In this document: piece by piece, positions 8,373-15,883 of the stretch
How the letters are laid out: each line of letters opens with the position of its first letter
Position numbering within the stretch: the first letter of the stretch is position 1
Notes under the pieces: generated by a model
What the model was told of the DNA's origin: nothing
Database searches by the model: none
Seen by the model: only the letters and a program-made list of their open reading frames with translations
Position numbers and translations under genes: made by a program
Assembly (NCBI GenBank): GCA_017303715.1
Contig: JAFLBZ010000031.1
Coordinates: 1 to 56,021, forward strand
Length of the DNA: 56,021 nt
Source: Rhodothermia bacterium
Lineage (GTDB): Bacteria; Bacteroidota; Rhodothermia; Rhodothermales; UBA2364
Direction of reading: 5' to 3'

Positions 8373-9521
8373 TTAAGAAGGACGAAAACTACTTGGTAGG
8401 TTTACCACTCTTTTTTCCAAATATTCTGCGTTTGTTAATGTGCTTTTTTGACAATTCTTAAAGGCAGGAAGCTTATCCATTAGAGTCCAAATCGGTCGAG
8501 TCATTACTTTACGCTCATTTGAAAATTTTAGAAAAGCATTTTTGCTTTCCGAGTTTTCAAAAATGATCGAATTAAGCCAAAAATTAGCGGTTGTCCCTTC
8601 TAACTCCCAAACGAAAGTTTCAGGACGTGTTTCAAAAAAGAGGCGATAGCTCTGTGCTAAGTCACGCTTATTTGCCAAAAAAGTTGTTAATTGTTCTAAT
8701 TGAGCAACTGCTAATGCGGCGTTCAGGTTAGGCATCCGATAATTATAGCCTACTTCATCGTGATAGAATTCCCAAGCATGCGGTACTTTAGCTGTCGTTG
8801 ACAAATGCTTAGCTTTTTTTGCAAAATCCTCATCATTTGTAATAATGGCGCCACCTCCCCCAGAAGTAACAGTTTTATTACCATTAAAACTGAACGTGGC
8901 AGCCAAACCAAAATTACCTGTATGGTCTTTCCCAACATAAGAGCCTAAACTTTCAGCACAATCTTCTATTAATACGATTCCGAACTCAGAACAAATTTGC
9001 TTGATTTCAGCTATCCTGCAAGGAAAGCCGAATGTGTGCATGGGCAGGCATGCCTTAATTTTTCTTTTTGTAATTTTATTAATACACCCCCCTTCACGAT
9101 CTCTTTCAGTTTGATTTTCTAGAAATTCCTTTAAAAAGGCTGGAGACATACCCATTGTGTCTTTATCAACATCAACAAAAACAGGGATGCCGCCGGCATG
9201 TTTTATAGCGTTAGCTGTCGCTACAAAAGTCAAAGGCTGAGTAATAACTTCATCATGATTTGTTACTCCTGCGACTACTAATGCTAAATGTAATGCAACT
9301 GTCCCATTGGTAGTTGCAATAGCATATTTAGCTTTGGTAATTTCGCACATCATTTGTTCAAATCTATTCACATAAGCTCCAACTGACGAAACAAACGTAG
9401 AATCAATGGCGTCAATAAGATACTTTTTTTCATTACCACAAAATCGTGGTTCATGCAATCCAATAAAATTCTCATGTTCTGAGAATTTATCTCTTATGAA
9501 TGAAGTAATTGAACTATACAT
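8373..9521 (-). CDS. legC: LegC-type PLP-dependent sugar aminotransferase
   Basis: A DegT/DnrJ/EryC1-family aminotransferase of 382 residues from the ATG at 9521. The frame stays open to 9596, but that longer start would overlap legB by 83 bp; the internal start MYSSITSF overlaps legB by only 8 bp and matches the family's N-terminus. The PLP lysine lies in FSFNGNKTVTSGGGG; ATTNGTVALHLAL and EDCAESLGS are cofactor-binding stretches. It puts an amino group from glutamate onto C4 of the 4-keto-6-deoxy sugar made by LegB. The downstream neighbour legH acetylates the product. Confidence 0.9.
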   Translation of the reverse strand: MYSSITSFIRDKFSEHENFIGLHEPRFCGNEKKYLIDAIDSTFVSSVGAYVNRFEQMMCEITKAKYAIATTNGTVALHLALVVAGVTNHDEVITQPLTFVATANAIKHAGGIPVFVDVDKDTMGMSPAFLKEFLENQTERDREGGCINKITKRKIKACLPMHTFGFPCRIAEIKQICSEFGIVLIEDCAESLGSYVGKDHTGNFGLAATFSFNGNKTVTSGGGGAIITNDEDFAKKAKHLSTTAKVPHAWEFYHDEVGYNYRMPNLNAALAVAQLEQLTTFLANKRDLAQSYRLFFETRPETFVWELEGTTANFWLNSIIFENSESKNAFLKFSNERKVMTRPIWTLMDKLPAFKNCQKSTLTNAEYLEKRVVNLPSSFRPS

Positions 9522-10506
9522 TATATATGTCAGCTTTGTACTGTTTGAGATTTTCTTTATTTGAAAACCATTCAATTGTTTCTCGTAAGCCTTCATCTAA
9601 GGTGTAAGAAGGTTTCCATTCGGAGTATCTTAGAAGTTTAGAATTGTCACCAAACAATCTATAAACTTCTGATTTTGTTGGCCTTAACCTGTTTGTATCT
9701 GCTTGGATGGTGGCTCTGGGATTGATAATATTGATAATTTTCTCGGCTAAGTCTCCAACTGAGATTTCAGAGTTGGTCGCAATATTACAATCTTCACCTA
9801 TTAAATCTTGACATTTAGCAATTGATATAAACCCCTTAGCTGTATCTTTAACAAACAGTAAATCTCTAGTAGGAATTAAATCTCCTAAGTAAATTTTTTC
9901 TTTTCCGTTTAATAATTGGGTTATAATTGTTGGAATGACAGCTCTCGCAGATTGTCTTGGGCCATAAGTATTGAAAGGGCGTACAATCGTGACTGGTAGG
10001 TCAAAACTTCTATAAAAGGATTCGGCTAGGCAATCTGCACCGATTTTAGATGCAGAATAAGGCGACTGTGGTTGGCGCGGGTGTTTTTCATCAATAGGTA
10101 CGTACTGAGCAGTACCATATACTTCAGATGTGGAAGTTACCAAGATTCTTTCAATATCTAAATCTCGTGCAGCTTGTAATACATTAAGCGTGCCTTTTAT
10201 ATTTGTATCAACATAGGAATCAGGCGAATGGTAGCTGAAAGGAATAGCAATTAAGGCTGCTAAATGATAAACTTGATTACACCCTTTCATTGCGGTTTTG
10301 ACACCATTAGGGTCTCGTATATCCCCAGTAAAAACTTCAATACTATCTAAGATATTCTTGGGTAAGGAATCTAGCCAGCCCCAAGTATTAAATGAGTTAT
10401 AATAACAAAATGCTTTTACACTATACCCTTGAAATACCAACTCCTCCAAAAGATGGGAGCCAATAAAGCCATCTGCACCTGTTAATAATATTTTTTTATT
10501 TTGCAT
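9514..10506 (-). CDS. legB: NDP-N-acetylglucosamine 4,6-dehydratase, LegB-like
   Basis: A 330-residue extended short-chain dehydrogenase. The Rossmann glycine motif TGADGFIGSHL is at the N-terminus, and the catalytic Tyr-Lys pair is in SPYSASKIGAD with the preceding TSTSEVYG. VRPFNTYGPRQS and PTRDLLFVKD are typical of dehydratases of this class. It opens the biosynthetic part of the operon by making the 4-keto-6-deoxy sugar used by LegC, with which it overlaps by 8 bp. It begins 31 bp after the antiterminator gene. Substrate nucleotide (GDP rather than UDP) is inferred from the ptmE-like gene. Confidence 0.9.
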   Translation of the reverse strand: MQNKKILLTGADGFIGSHLLEELVFQGYSVKAFCYYNSFNTWGWLDSLPKNILDSIEVFTGDIRDPNGVKTAMKGCNQVYHLAALIAIPFSYHSPDSYVDTNIKGTLNVLQAARDLDIERILVTSTSEVYGTAQYVPIDEKHPRQPQSPYSASKIGADCLAESFYRSFDLPVTIVRPFNTYGPRQSARAVIPTIITQLLNGKEKIYLGDLIPTRDLLFVKDTAKGFISIAKCQDLIGEDCNIATNSEISVGDLAEKIINIINPRATIQADTNRLRPTKSEVYRLFGDNSKLLRYSEWKPSYTLDEGLRETIEWFSNKENLKQYKADIYNV

Positions 10507-10537
10507 TCTATTTTGATTTTAAAGTTTAAAATAAATA

Positions 10538-11062
10538 TTATTTCGGGTTAACATATTTTTTGCTAATTAACATAGTAATTGAATGATTTAAACTTTCCAT
10601 ATAGATTACAACTTTATGTTTCCCCTGCTCCTCCACCACTCTTCCTTCGTAGCCGGCCAAGGGCCCAGAGACGATTTTAACGGGTGTTCCTTTTTCCCAC
10701 TTGCCTTCGATCACCTCAAGGTCTTCCCATTCGCCATTAAAGCGGCGAAGAATTTCAATTTCCTGTTCAGGGATGGCGTTTAAGTTGCCATGATTATGTA
10801 GGAATCCAATCACCCCTTCTTGCTTGAAAACTGTTGCATACTCATCTTTGACAATTTTCACAAAAAGGTAATTGGGGATGAGTGGCAGGGTGGTGCGTTT
10901 GATTACTTTTTCGTATCGCTTAACTTTTTCGTAAAGCGGGAGATAGGTTTCAATGCTTGCCTGTTGTAGATTTTCTGCGGCTTTTTTTTCCCATTTAAAT
11001 CGGGTGCGGACTGCAAACCACTTCGGGATGTCTTTGTCAACTGCCGCTACACCTTTTGCCAT
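10538..11062 (-). CDS. UpxY/RfaH-like transcription antiterminator (NusG paralogue)
   Basis: A 174-residue NusG-family protein with an NGN domain (about 12-105; WFAVRTRFKWEKKAAENL, then PNYLFVKI) and a C-terminal KOW-like domain (about 115-170; GTPVKIVSGPLAGYEGRV). Specialised NusG paralogues at the head of polysaccharide operons (UpxY, LoaP, RfaH) let RNA polymerase read through the long operon. It is the second gene of the operon, overlaps the upstream regulator by 16 bp and precedes legB by 31 bp, so control of the sugar operon in cis is the natural inference. Confidence 0.9.
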   Translation of the reverse strand: MAKGVAAVDKDIPKWFAVRTRFKWEKKAAENLQQASIETYLPLYEKVKRYEKVIKRTTLPLIPNYLFVKIVKDEYATVFKQEGVIGFLHNHGNLNAIPEQEIEILRRFNGEWEDLEVIEGKWEKGTPVKIVSGPLAGYEGRVVEEQGKHKVVIYMESLNHSITMLISKKYVNPK

Positions 11063-11580
11063 ATGAGCAGCGGTTTAACGTCGTCTTCGGCAAAGGGATT
11101 TGTTTGAAACTCGGTTGGGCTATAAACCAAATAGCGGATTTTACGGTTAATCGCTTTTTCGGTTTTGGTAATTAGCTCAACCAGATAGTTTACATCCACC
11201 GCGCCTACAAAAATCAGGTCTATAACTTTGCTTTCAAGCCCGCGAACCAATCGCCCACTTAGGTAAACCTGCTCAAGATCTCCAAGGCGATCAATGACTT
11301 GTTCTACCACTTGGTCTATGCCCGTATGTTTCAGAAGCAAGTTATGAATGTCATTGAACAGTGGGTGGCGCTCGTTGGCACGGTAGAACTTCTTATTTCC
11401 TTTGGTTGCCGCTGTTAGTAATTCTGCTTGTTCTAACCGATTGAGTTCTACTCGAATGGCGTTACTGGACTCCCCAAATTCTTGTTCTAAACCCCGAAGG
11501 TGTGCCTCGACATGCTTATTGAGAAAAAGTTTGAGCAATAACTTGATTCTCGTTTTTGAGGAGATTAATACGTCCATCAT
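11047..11580 (-). CDS. Winged-helix regulator with nucleotidyltransferase-like C-terminal half
   Basis: A 177-residue protein. Residues about 5-75 look like an ArsR/MarR-type winged helix (RIKLLLKLFLNKHVEAHLRG, then SSNAIRVELNRLEQAELL). The second half (about 85-177), with VYLSGRLVRGLESKVIDLIF and an ending IRYLVYSPTEF, resembles the nucleotidyltransferase-like fold attached to winged helices in a family found ahead of surface-polysaccharide operons in Bacteroidota. The usual GSxxxxxxxxxSDxD catalytic signature is degraded (SGRLVRGLESKVIDL), so enzymatic activity is doubtful. It is the first gene of the nonulosonic acid operon and its end overlaps the antiterminator gene. Two ATGs (11578, 11575) sit at the start. 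Confidence 0.78.
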   Translation of the reverse strand: MMDVLISSKTRIKLLLKLFLNKHVEAHLRGLEQEFGESSNAIRVELNRLEQAELLTAATKGNKKFYRANERHPLFNDIHNLLLKHTGIDQVVEQVIDRLGDLEQVYLSGRLVRGLESKVIDLIFVGAVDVNYLVELITKTEKAINRKIRYLVYSPTEFQTNPFAEDDVKPLLIWQKV

Positions 11581-11695
11581 GCCAAATGGCTCCGTTTTTT
11601 ACGGCTTCGCCGTTAACAAGTAGGAAAATCACTTGCTCGGAGGAGGATCAGGGCATCTGTGGATAAACAGTGGAGTAGCCCATTTTATATTTAAG

Positions 11696-11718
11696 ATTGA
11701 GTATATAATTTACTCAAT
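11696..11718. promoter_or_regulatory. Dyad upstream of the nonulosonic acid operon
   Basis: ATTGAGTA at 11696-11703 and its exact inverse TACTCAAT at 11711-11718 are separated by seven bases. The site lies in the 185-bp gap between galE and the first operon gene, about 115 bp before that gene's start. It is AT-rich and, on the minus strand, is followed by a TATAAAAT-like stretch, so it could overlap the operon promoter. A binding site for the winged-helix protein encoded next door is possible but unproven. Confidence 0.35.
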
Positions 11719-11765
11719 TATTGGATGACGTATATTAAAGAAAAGTTAAATCTGTGCTATGATTT

Positions 11766-12797
11766 TCAAGACAAAACTTGATTTATTCGTCCATTCAACT
11801 GTTTTTGCCAACGCCACGCATCTTGGAGTGCCTCTTCTAATGACCGCTTCGCCGTCCAGCCAAGAGCAGATTGCGCTTTTTCAACGGAGGCATAAGTGGC
11901 TTCCACATCACCCGCACGACGATCCCCAAGAGCATATTGTAACGAGGCATCCACCTTTTTTTGGAACGTTTCCAAGACTTCTAAGACCGAACTTCCTTTG
12001 CCCGTCCCCACGTTAATCGTTTCATAAAAAGGCGCAGGTGTTTTATCCAGAAAGGCTAAGGCTTTAACATGTGCTTCTGCCAAATCCATTACGTGAATAT
12101 AGTCTCTGATACAAGTGCCATCGGGCGTATTGTAATCAGTGCCAAAAACGGTAACGGGAGGTCGAATACCTGCAGCACTCTGGGTAACAAAAGGAACAAG
12201 GTTGGCAGGTACGCCAATGGGGAGTTCTCCAATTTCAGCGGATTTATGTGCCCCTATTGGGTTAAAATACCGCAAAGCAATTGTTTTTAACGTTGCTCCG
12301 GAGGTGACCACATCGCGGAGAATGTCCTCGCAAATGGCTTTGGTGTTGCCATAAGGAGACGCTGCAGATTTTCTTGGGGTGTCTTCTGTCACCGGAACCA
12401 CATCCGGCTGTCCATATACCGTACAAGAAGACGAAAAAACCAGCTTGGTGGCACCTGTTTGCTCCATCGCCTTCAACAAGGTGATGAGAGAGCCTATGTT
12501 GTTTTCATAGTACTTAAGTGGTTGTGCTACGGATTCGCCAACCGCTTTAAATGCTGCAAAATGAATCACACCCGCAATAGATTCTTTTTTAAGGATGTGT
12601 TTCATTAGCTGTAAGTCATTGCAATCTCCTTCATAGCACATAGGGGCTTTTCCCAGAATACGTGTCAATCCTTGCAAAACACTTCGATCTGCATTGGAAA
12701 AGTTGTCCACGATAATGGGTCGCCAACCTGCTTCCACTAAGGCAACACAAGTGTGGGAACCGATAAAACCAGCACCGCCGGTCACCAGAATGTTCAT
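11766..12797 (-). CDS. galE: UDP-glucose 4-epimerase
   Basis: A 343-residue GalE from the ATG at 12797 (the frame is open to 12845, but MNILVTGGAGFIGSHT is the family's normal start). NAD-binding TGGAGFIGSHT is at the N-terminus; the catalytic Tyr-Lys pair is in SPYGNTKAICE, with SSSCTVYG before it, and RYFNPIGAH is the GalE signature. It interconverts UDP-glucose and UDP-galactose (or the GlcNAc/GalNAc pair) for surface polysaccharides. It is transcribed in the same direction as the nonulosonic acid operon 185 bp downstream but has normal base composition, so it probably belongs to the core genome. Divergent from the queuosine transporter. Confidence 0.95.
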   Translation of the reverse strand: MNILVTGGAGFIGSHTCVALVEAGWRPIIVDNFSNADRSVLQGLTRILGKAPMCYEGDCNDLQLMKHILKKESIAGVIHFAAFKAVGESVAQPLKYYENNIGSLITLLKAMEQTGATKLVFSSSCTVYGQPDVVPVTEDTPRKSAASPYGNTKAICEDILRDVVTSGATLKTIALRYFNPIGAHKSAEIGELPIGVPANLVPFVTQSAAGIRPPVTVFGTDYNTPDGTCIRDYIHVMDLAEAHVKALAFLDKTPAPFYETINVGTGKGSSVLEVLETFQKKVDASLQYALGDRRAGDVEATYASVEKAQSALGWTAKRSLEEALQDAWRWQKQLNGRINQVLS

Positions 12798-13009
12798 AAA
12801 AAAGCCTGAGATGCTTAAAGAACGAGTGCTCATATAATTGCACATTTAAATTACCTCTTTTAAAAAGAAGGTTATATTAAGATTTTGCATAAATGTACTG
12901 AATCCCCTTTTGTTTGATCTTGGTGGCAAAGCTATGAATGGTGTGTTATATGAATTGTAAATTGTCGCAGGCCATCGTATTTTTTAGTTTTCCCTGAACA
13001 TCAAACACC

Positions 13010-13759
13010 ATGTCGCAATTTCAATACACCCTAAGCCGTCCCCAAAAGCTTTATGTGGTTTGTGCTGCTGTTTTTTTGACTGCTCTCATTGTTGCCGAGG
13101 CAACCTCCGGAAAGTTTTTTACTGCTTTTCATTTACCATTTCAGATTTCGATTTTAGGCCAAACCTTTGATCGTGTTACCATGACGGCAGGCGTTTTGGC
13201 ATTTCCTGTCACGTTTATCATGACCGACATCATTAACGAGTATTTTGGCCGCAAGGGCATTCGGTTTGTGACATTGGTGGGAATGGGCATGATTGTTTTT
13301 GAGTTCATTCTACTCTCCATGGCGATAAGTATGCCCACAGATCCCATTTCGCCCGCAAAGGCTGATCAGTTTAATGCCGTCTTTGGAATGGCAGGACGGG
13401 TTATTTTGGGAAGTTTAACCGCTTATTTGATTGGTCAGTTGGTGGATATTAGCCTATTTTTTTGGCTGCGCCGCTTGACGGATGGGAAGCACTTGTGGCT
13501 AAGGGCCACGGGTTCCACCTTTGGATCACAATTTTTTGATACCTTTATTGTACTCACCATTGCCTTTGCAGGACAATCGGGTTTCACCTTTCAAACCATT
13601 CTTGCCATTACCTTGTTTAATTATGGCTATAAATTTATCATCGCGATCTTCATCACCCCTATAATTTATTTGGTGCATTGGGTGATAGACCAATATTTGG
13701 GACGGGAGGCCGCACATGATTTGGTAGAACAAGCCGAGCACGAAGGCGCTATGGGGTGA
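13010..13759 (+). CDS. Queuosine precursor transporter (YhhQ/VUT family)
   Basis: A 249-residue membrane protein with about six hydrophobic segments. Family hallmarks are VAEATSGKFF in the first membrane segment, AFPVTFIMTDIINEYFGRK, and GSTFGSQFFDTFIVLTIAF near the C-terminus. YhhQ-family proteins take up queuosine precursors such as preQ0/preQ1 for tRNA modification. It stands alone, divergent from galE. No preQ1 riboswitch was recognised in the 210-bp upstream gap. The hydrophilic C-terminal tail (DLVEQAEHEGAMG) is ordinary. Confidence 0.9.
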   Translation: MSQFQYTLSRPQKLYVVCAAVFLTALIVAEATSGKFFTAFHLPFQISILGQTFDRVTMTAGVLAFPVTFIMTDIINEYFGRKGIRFVTLVGMGMIVFEFILLSMAISMPTDPISPAKADQFNAVFGMAGRVILGSLTAYLIGQLVDISLFFWLRRLTDGKHLWLRATGSTFGSQFFDTFIVLTIAFAGQSGFTFQTILAITLFNYGYKFIIAIFITPIIYLVHWVIDQYLGREAAHDLVEQAEHEGAMG

Positions 13760-13787
13760 TTTTGCAGACTTGTAAACCAGATAAAGG

Positions 13788-13815
13788 TTTGAGTGCGTAT
13801 TTTGTGGTATATTTG
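13788..13815 (+). promoter_or_regulatory. Bacteroidota-type promoter for the FG-GAP protein gene
   Basis: TATATTTG at 13808-13815 fits the Bacteroidota -7 consensus TAnnTTTG exactly, with TTTG at 13788-13791 sixteen bases upstream in the place of the -33 element (spacing slightly short). It lies 28 bp before the ATG at 13844. Confidence 0.45.
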
Positions 13816-13843
13816 CCAAATATTTTCCTTTATTCCACACCTT

Positions 13844-15733
13844 ATGAAACGCATTCTTATTCTTTTTGCACTCCTCTCCGGGGGGAATCTTTTGGCTCAA
13901 GCCCAGCCATTCACCTATCAATATATTAATCACCAAATGCCCGTCATTCAAAATGGTGCGCTCGCTACTGGAGACATGAATAATGATGGACGAATGGACT
14001 ATGTGGCCACTGGATTTTGGTCTAATATTCCTGACGGGACTATTTTTCGGAATCAGGGTGTTCAGGTGACGGTGGACTTATCCGGCGTAACGATTACGCA
14101 ATTGTTGCAAGACGTGCGCCCCGGTTCCGATATGCCCAAAATTGTTTTTGGTACCCTTGCGCTGGGTGATATAGACAATGATGGTGATTTGGACTTTGCG
14201 GCGACTGGGGCTACCAATACACAAGCACCTTATACCACAACTGCTGGGGTTTTCACCAATCTTCTGGCGTCTGGTATTCGGAAACTGGGGACTTTTATTG
14301 ACCCACTTTACAGCGGCGACCTTGCTTTTGGGGATTTTGACAACGACGGCAGGTTGGACTTGGCGCAATGTGGCGCCTCGGCAGAAGGGGTTTTTAACAC
14401 GAAAATTTTCCGGAATGACTGGCCTACATTTCCGACGGGTACACCAACCTTCAAAGATATTGGTGCGGGTTTAGAGGGCGTTGCATTTTGCGATTTGTCG
14501 TGGAACGATTTTGATAACGATGGTGACTTAGACCTAACCGTTTCCGGTGCAACCGCAACATCTTCCCATACCAAAATCTACAAAAATACCGATGGCCGGT
14601 TTGCGGATACTGGAATTATCTTAGCACCTATGGTTTTCGCTTCATTAGACTGGGGCGACTTTGACAATGACGGCGACGACGACTTGGTGCTTTCAGGCGG
14701 AAAATACGGTCCGGGTTTACTTTCTGGGGCAACCAAATTGTACAGGAACGACGGCGGGGTATTCTCCGAAATGGCAGTTGGCTTTCCGGGTGCTTTTTCT
14801 GGAAAAACAGTTTGGACGGACTATGACAATGATGGTGATTTGGACGTATTGATTATCGGTGGAGAGACTGCGATTACCAATCCACGTGCCCGTGTAATGG
14901 AGAACTTGGGTGGCGGAAGTTTTCGGCCTGCTATCAATTTGATTGGTGCCATGTTAACCGCCGTTGGTATAGGAGACCTTGACGGCGACGCGGACACCGA
15001 TGTTATGATCCAAGGCTATAATGGTACGGTAAATACGGCATCATATTTCCGCAACGATACGCCCAATCTGAACTTACTCCCGACAGCACCAAAAAACCTT
15101 AAATCCCAAGTAAGTGGTAACTCGGTCACGCTCTCTTGGGATGCTTCTTTAGACCTACGCACGTCCGAAAAAGGACTTACCTATAATGCGCGTATTGGGA
15201 CGAATGCGGGTGGACAGCAAATTCTTTCGCCGATGGCCAACCTAAATACAGGACTTCGTCGCTTAACCGCTCCCGGAAATGCAGGACATCGCCGAAGCCT
15301 AACCATAAAAGGGCTAAAAAATGGTACGTATTTTTGGAGCGTACAAGCATTGGATAGTGGCTTGGCCGGCTCTGCTTTTGCGGATGAAACCACATTTACG
15401 ATTACAGGCGCCCAAAATGAAGGCTCGGTTGATGTCGAGGAAGAGGCATTACCAAATGATCCGTTTCGGATTGCAGCCACTTATCCAAACCCCTTTGACC
15501 AGTTTACACATATTGAAGTAGATCTACCAACTACGGGAAAAGTGCAGGTACGGGTATTGGATCTTTTGGGTAAGCAGGTCAAATTGCTATCAGATAGTCT
15601 TGTGACGGGTGGACGCCTTCAACTTTCATGGGATGCGACCGACGCCAATGGGCGACGTTTGCCCGCCGGTATGTATCTGATTGAAGCCCGCCAAGGCAAC
15701 CAACGAACAGTCCAAAAAGTAGTCGTTCGTTAG
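13844..15733 (+). CDS. Exported FG-GAP/VCBS repeat protein with T9SS sorting domain
   Basis: A 629-residue secreted protein. MKRILILFALLSGGNLLAQ is a signal peptide; a longer GTG start at 13793 would put 17 extra residues before it, so the ATG at 13844 is preferred. Seven calcium-binding-like repeats of the DxDxDGxxD kind follow (for example DIDNDGDLD, DFDNDGRLD, DFDNDGDDD, DYDNDGDLD), suggesting a beta-propeller of FG-GAP/VCBS type. A fibronectin III-like region comes next (about 420-530), and the last 80 residues form a type A T9SS sorting domain (ATYPNPFDQFTHIEV; GMYLIEARQGN). Function is not identifiable beyond a cell-surface or secreted adhesin- or integrin-like role. Confidence 0.88.
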   Translation: MKRILILFALLSGGNLLAQAQPFTYQYINHQMPVIQNGALATGDMNNDGRMDYVATGFWSNIPDGTIFRNQGVQVTVDLSGVTITQLLQDVRPGSDMPKIVFGTLALGDIDNDGDLDFAATGATNTQAPYTTTAGVFTNLLASGIRKLGTFIDPLYSGDLAFGDFDNDGRLDLAQCGASAEGVFNTKIFRNDWPTFPTGTPTFKDIGAGLEGVAFCDLSWNDFDNDGDLDLTVSGATATSSHTKIYKNTDGRFADTGIILAPMVFASLDWGDFDNDGDDDLVLSGGKYGPGLLSGATKLYRNDGGVFSEMAVGFPGAFSGKTVWTDYDNDGDLDVLIIGGETAITNPRARVMENLGGGSFRPAINLIGAMLTAVGIGDLDGDADTDVMIQGYNGTVNTASYFRNDTPNLNLLPTAPKNLKSQVSGNSVTLSWDASLDLRTSEKGLTYNARIGTNAGGQQILSPMANLNTGLRRLTAPGNAGHRRSLTIKGLKNGTYFWSVQALDSGLAGSAFADETTFTITGAQNEGSVDVEEEALPNDPFRIAATYPNPFDQFTHIEVDLPTTGKVQVRVLDLLGKQVKLLSDSLVTGGRLQLSWDATDANGRRLPAGMYLIEARQGNQRTVQKVVVR

Positions 15734-15883
15734 CACTCAAATTATGAAAGTGTTGTAATGACAGGTGCGCTTTAAAAATTAAGGGTGGGTTTTAGTCTGG
15801 ATTAAGAATCGAAAGCCCAATATCATAATCGAATTGCTCGTTATCACTCCCTTTAACCGTCTATAATATAAATACAATCCACG

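Noticed and set aside
12846-13009. Possible preQ1 riboswitch before the queuosine transporter gene
   Set aside because: The stem, C-rich loop and A-rich tail needed for a preQ1 pseudoknot were not found; only scattered T runs occur.
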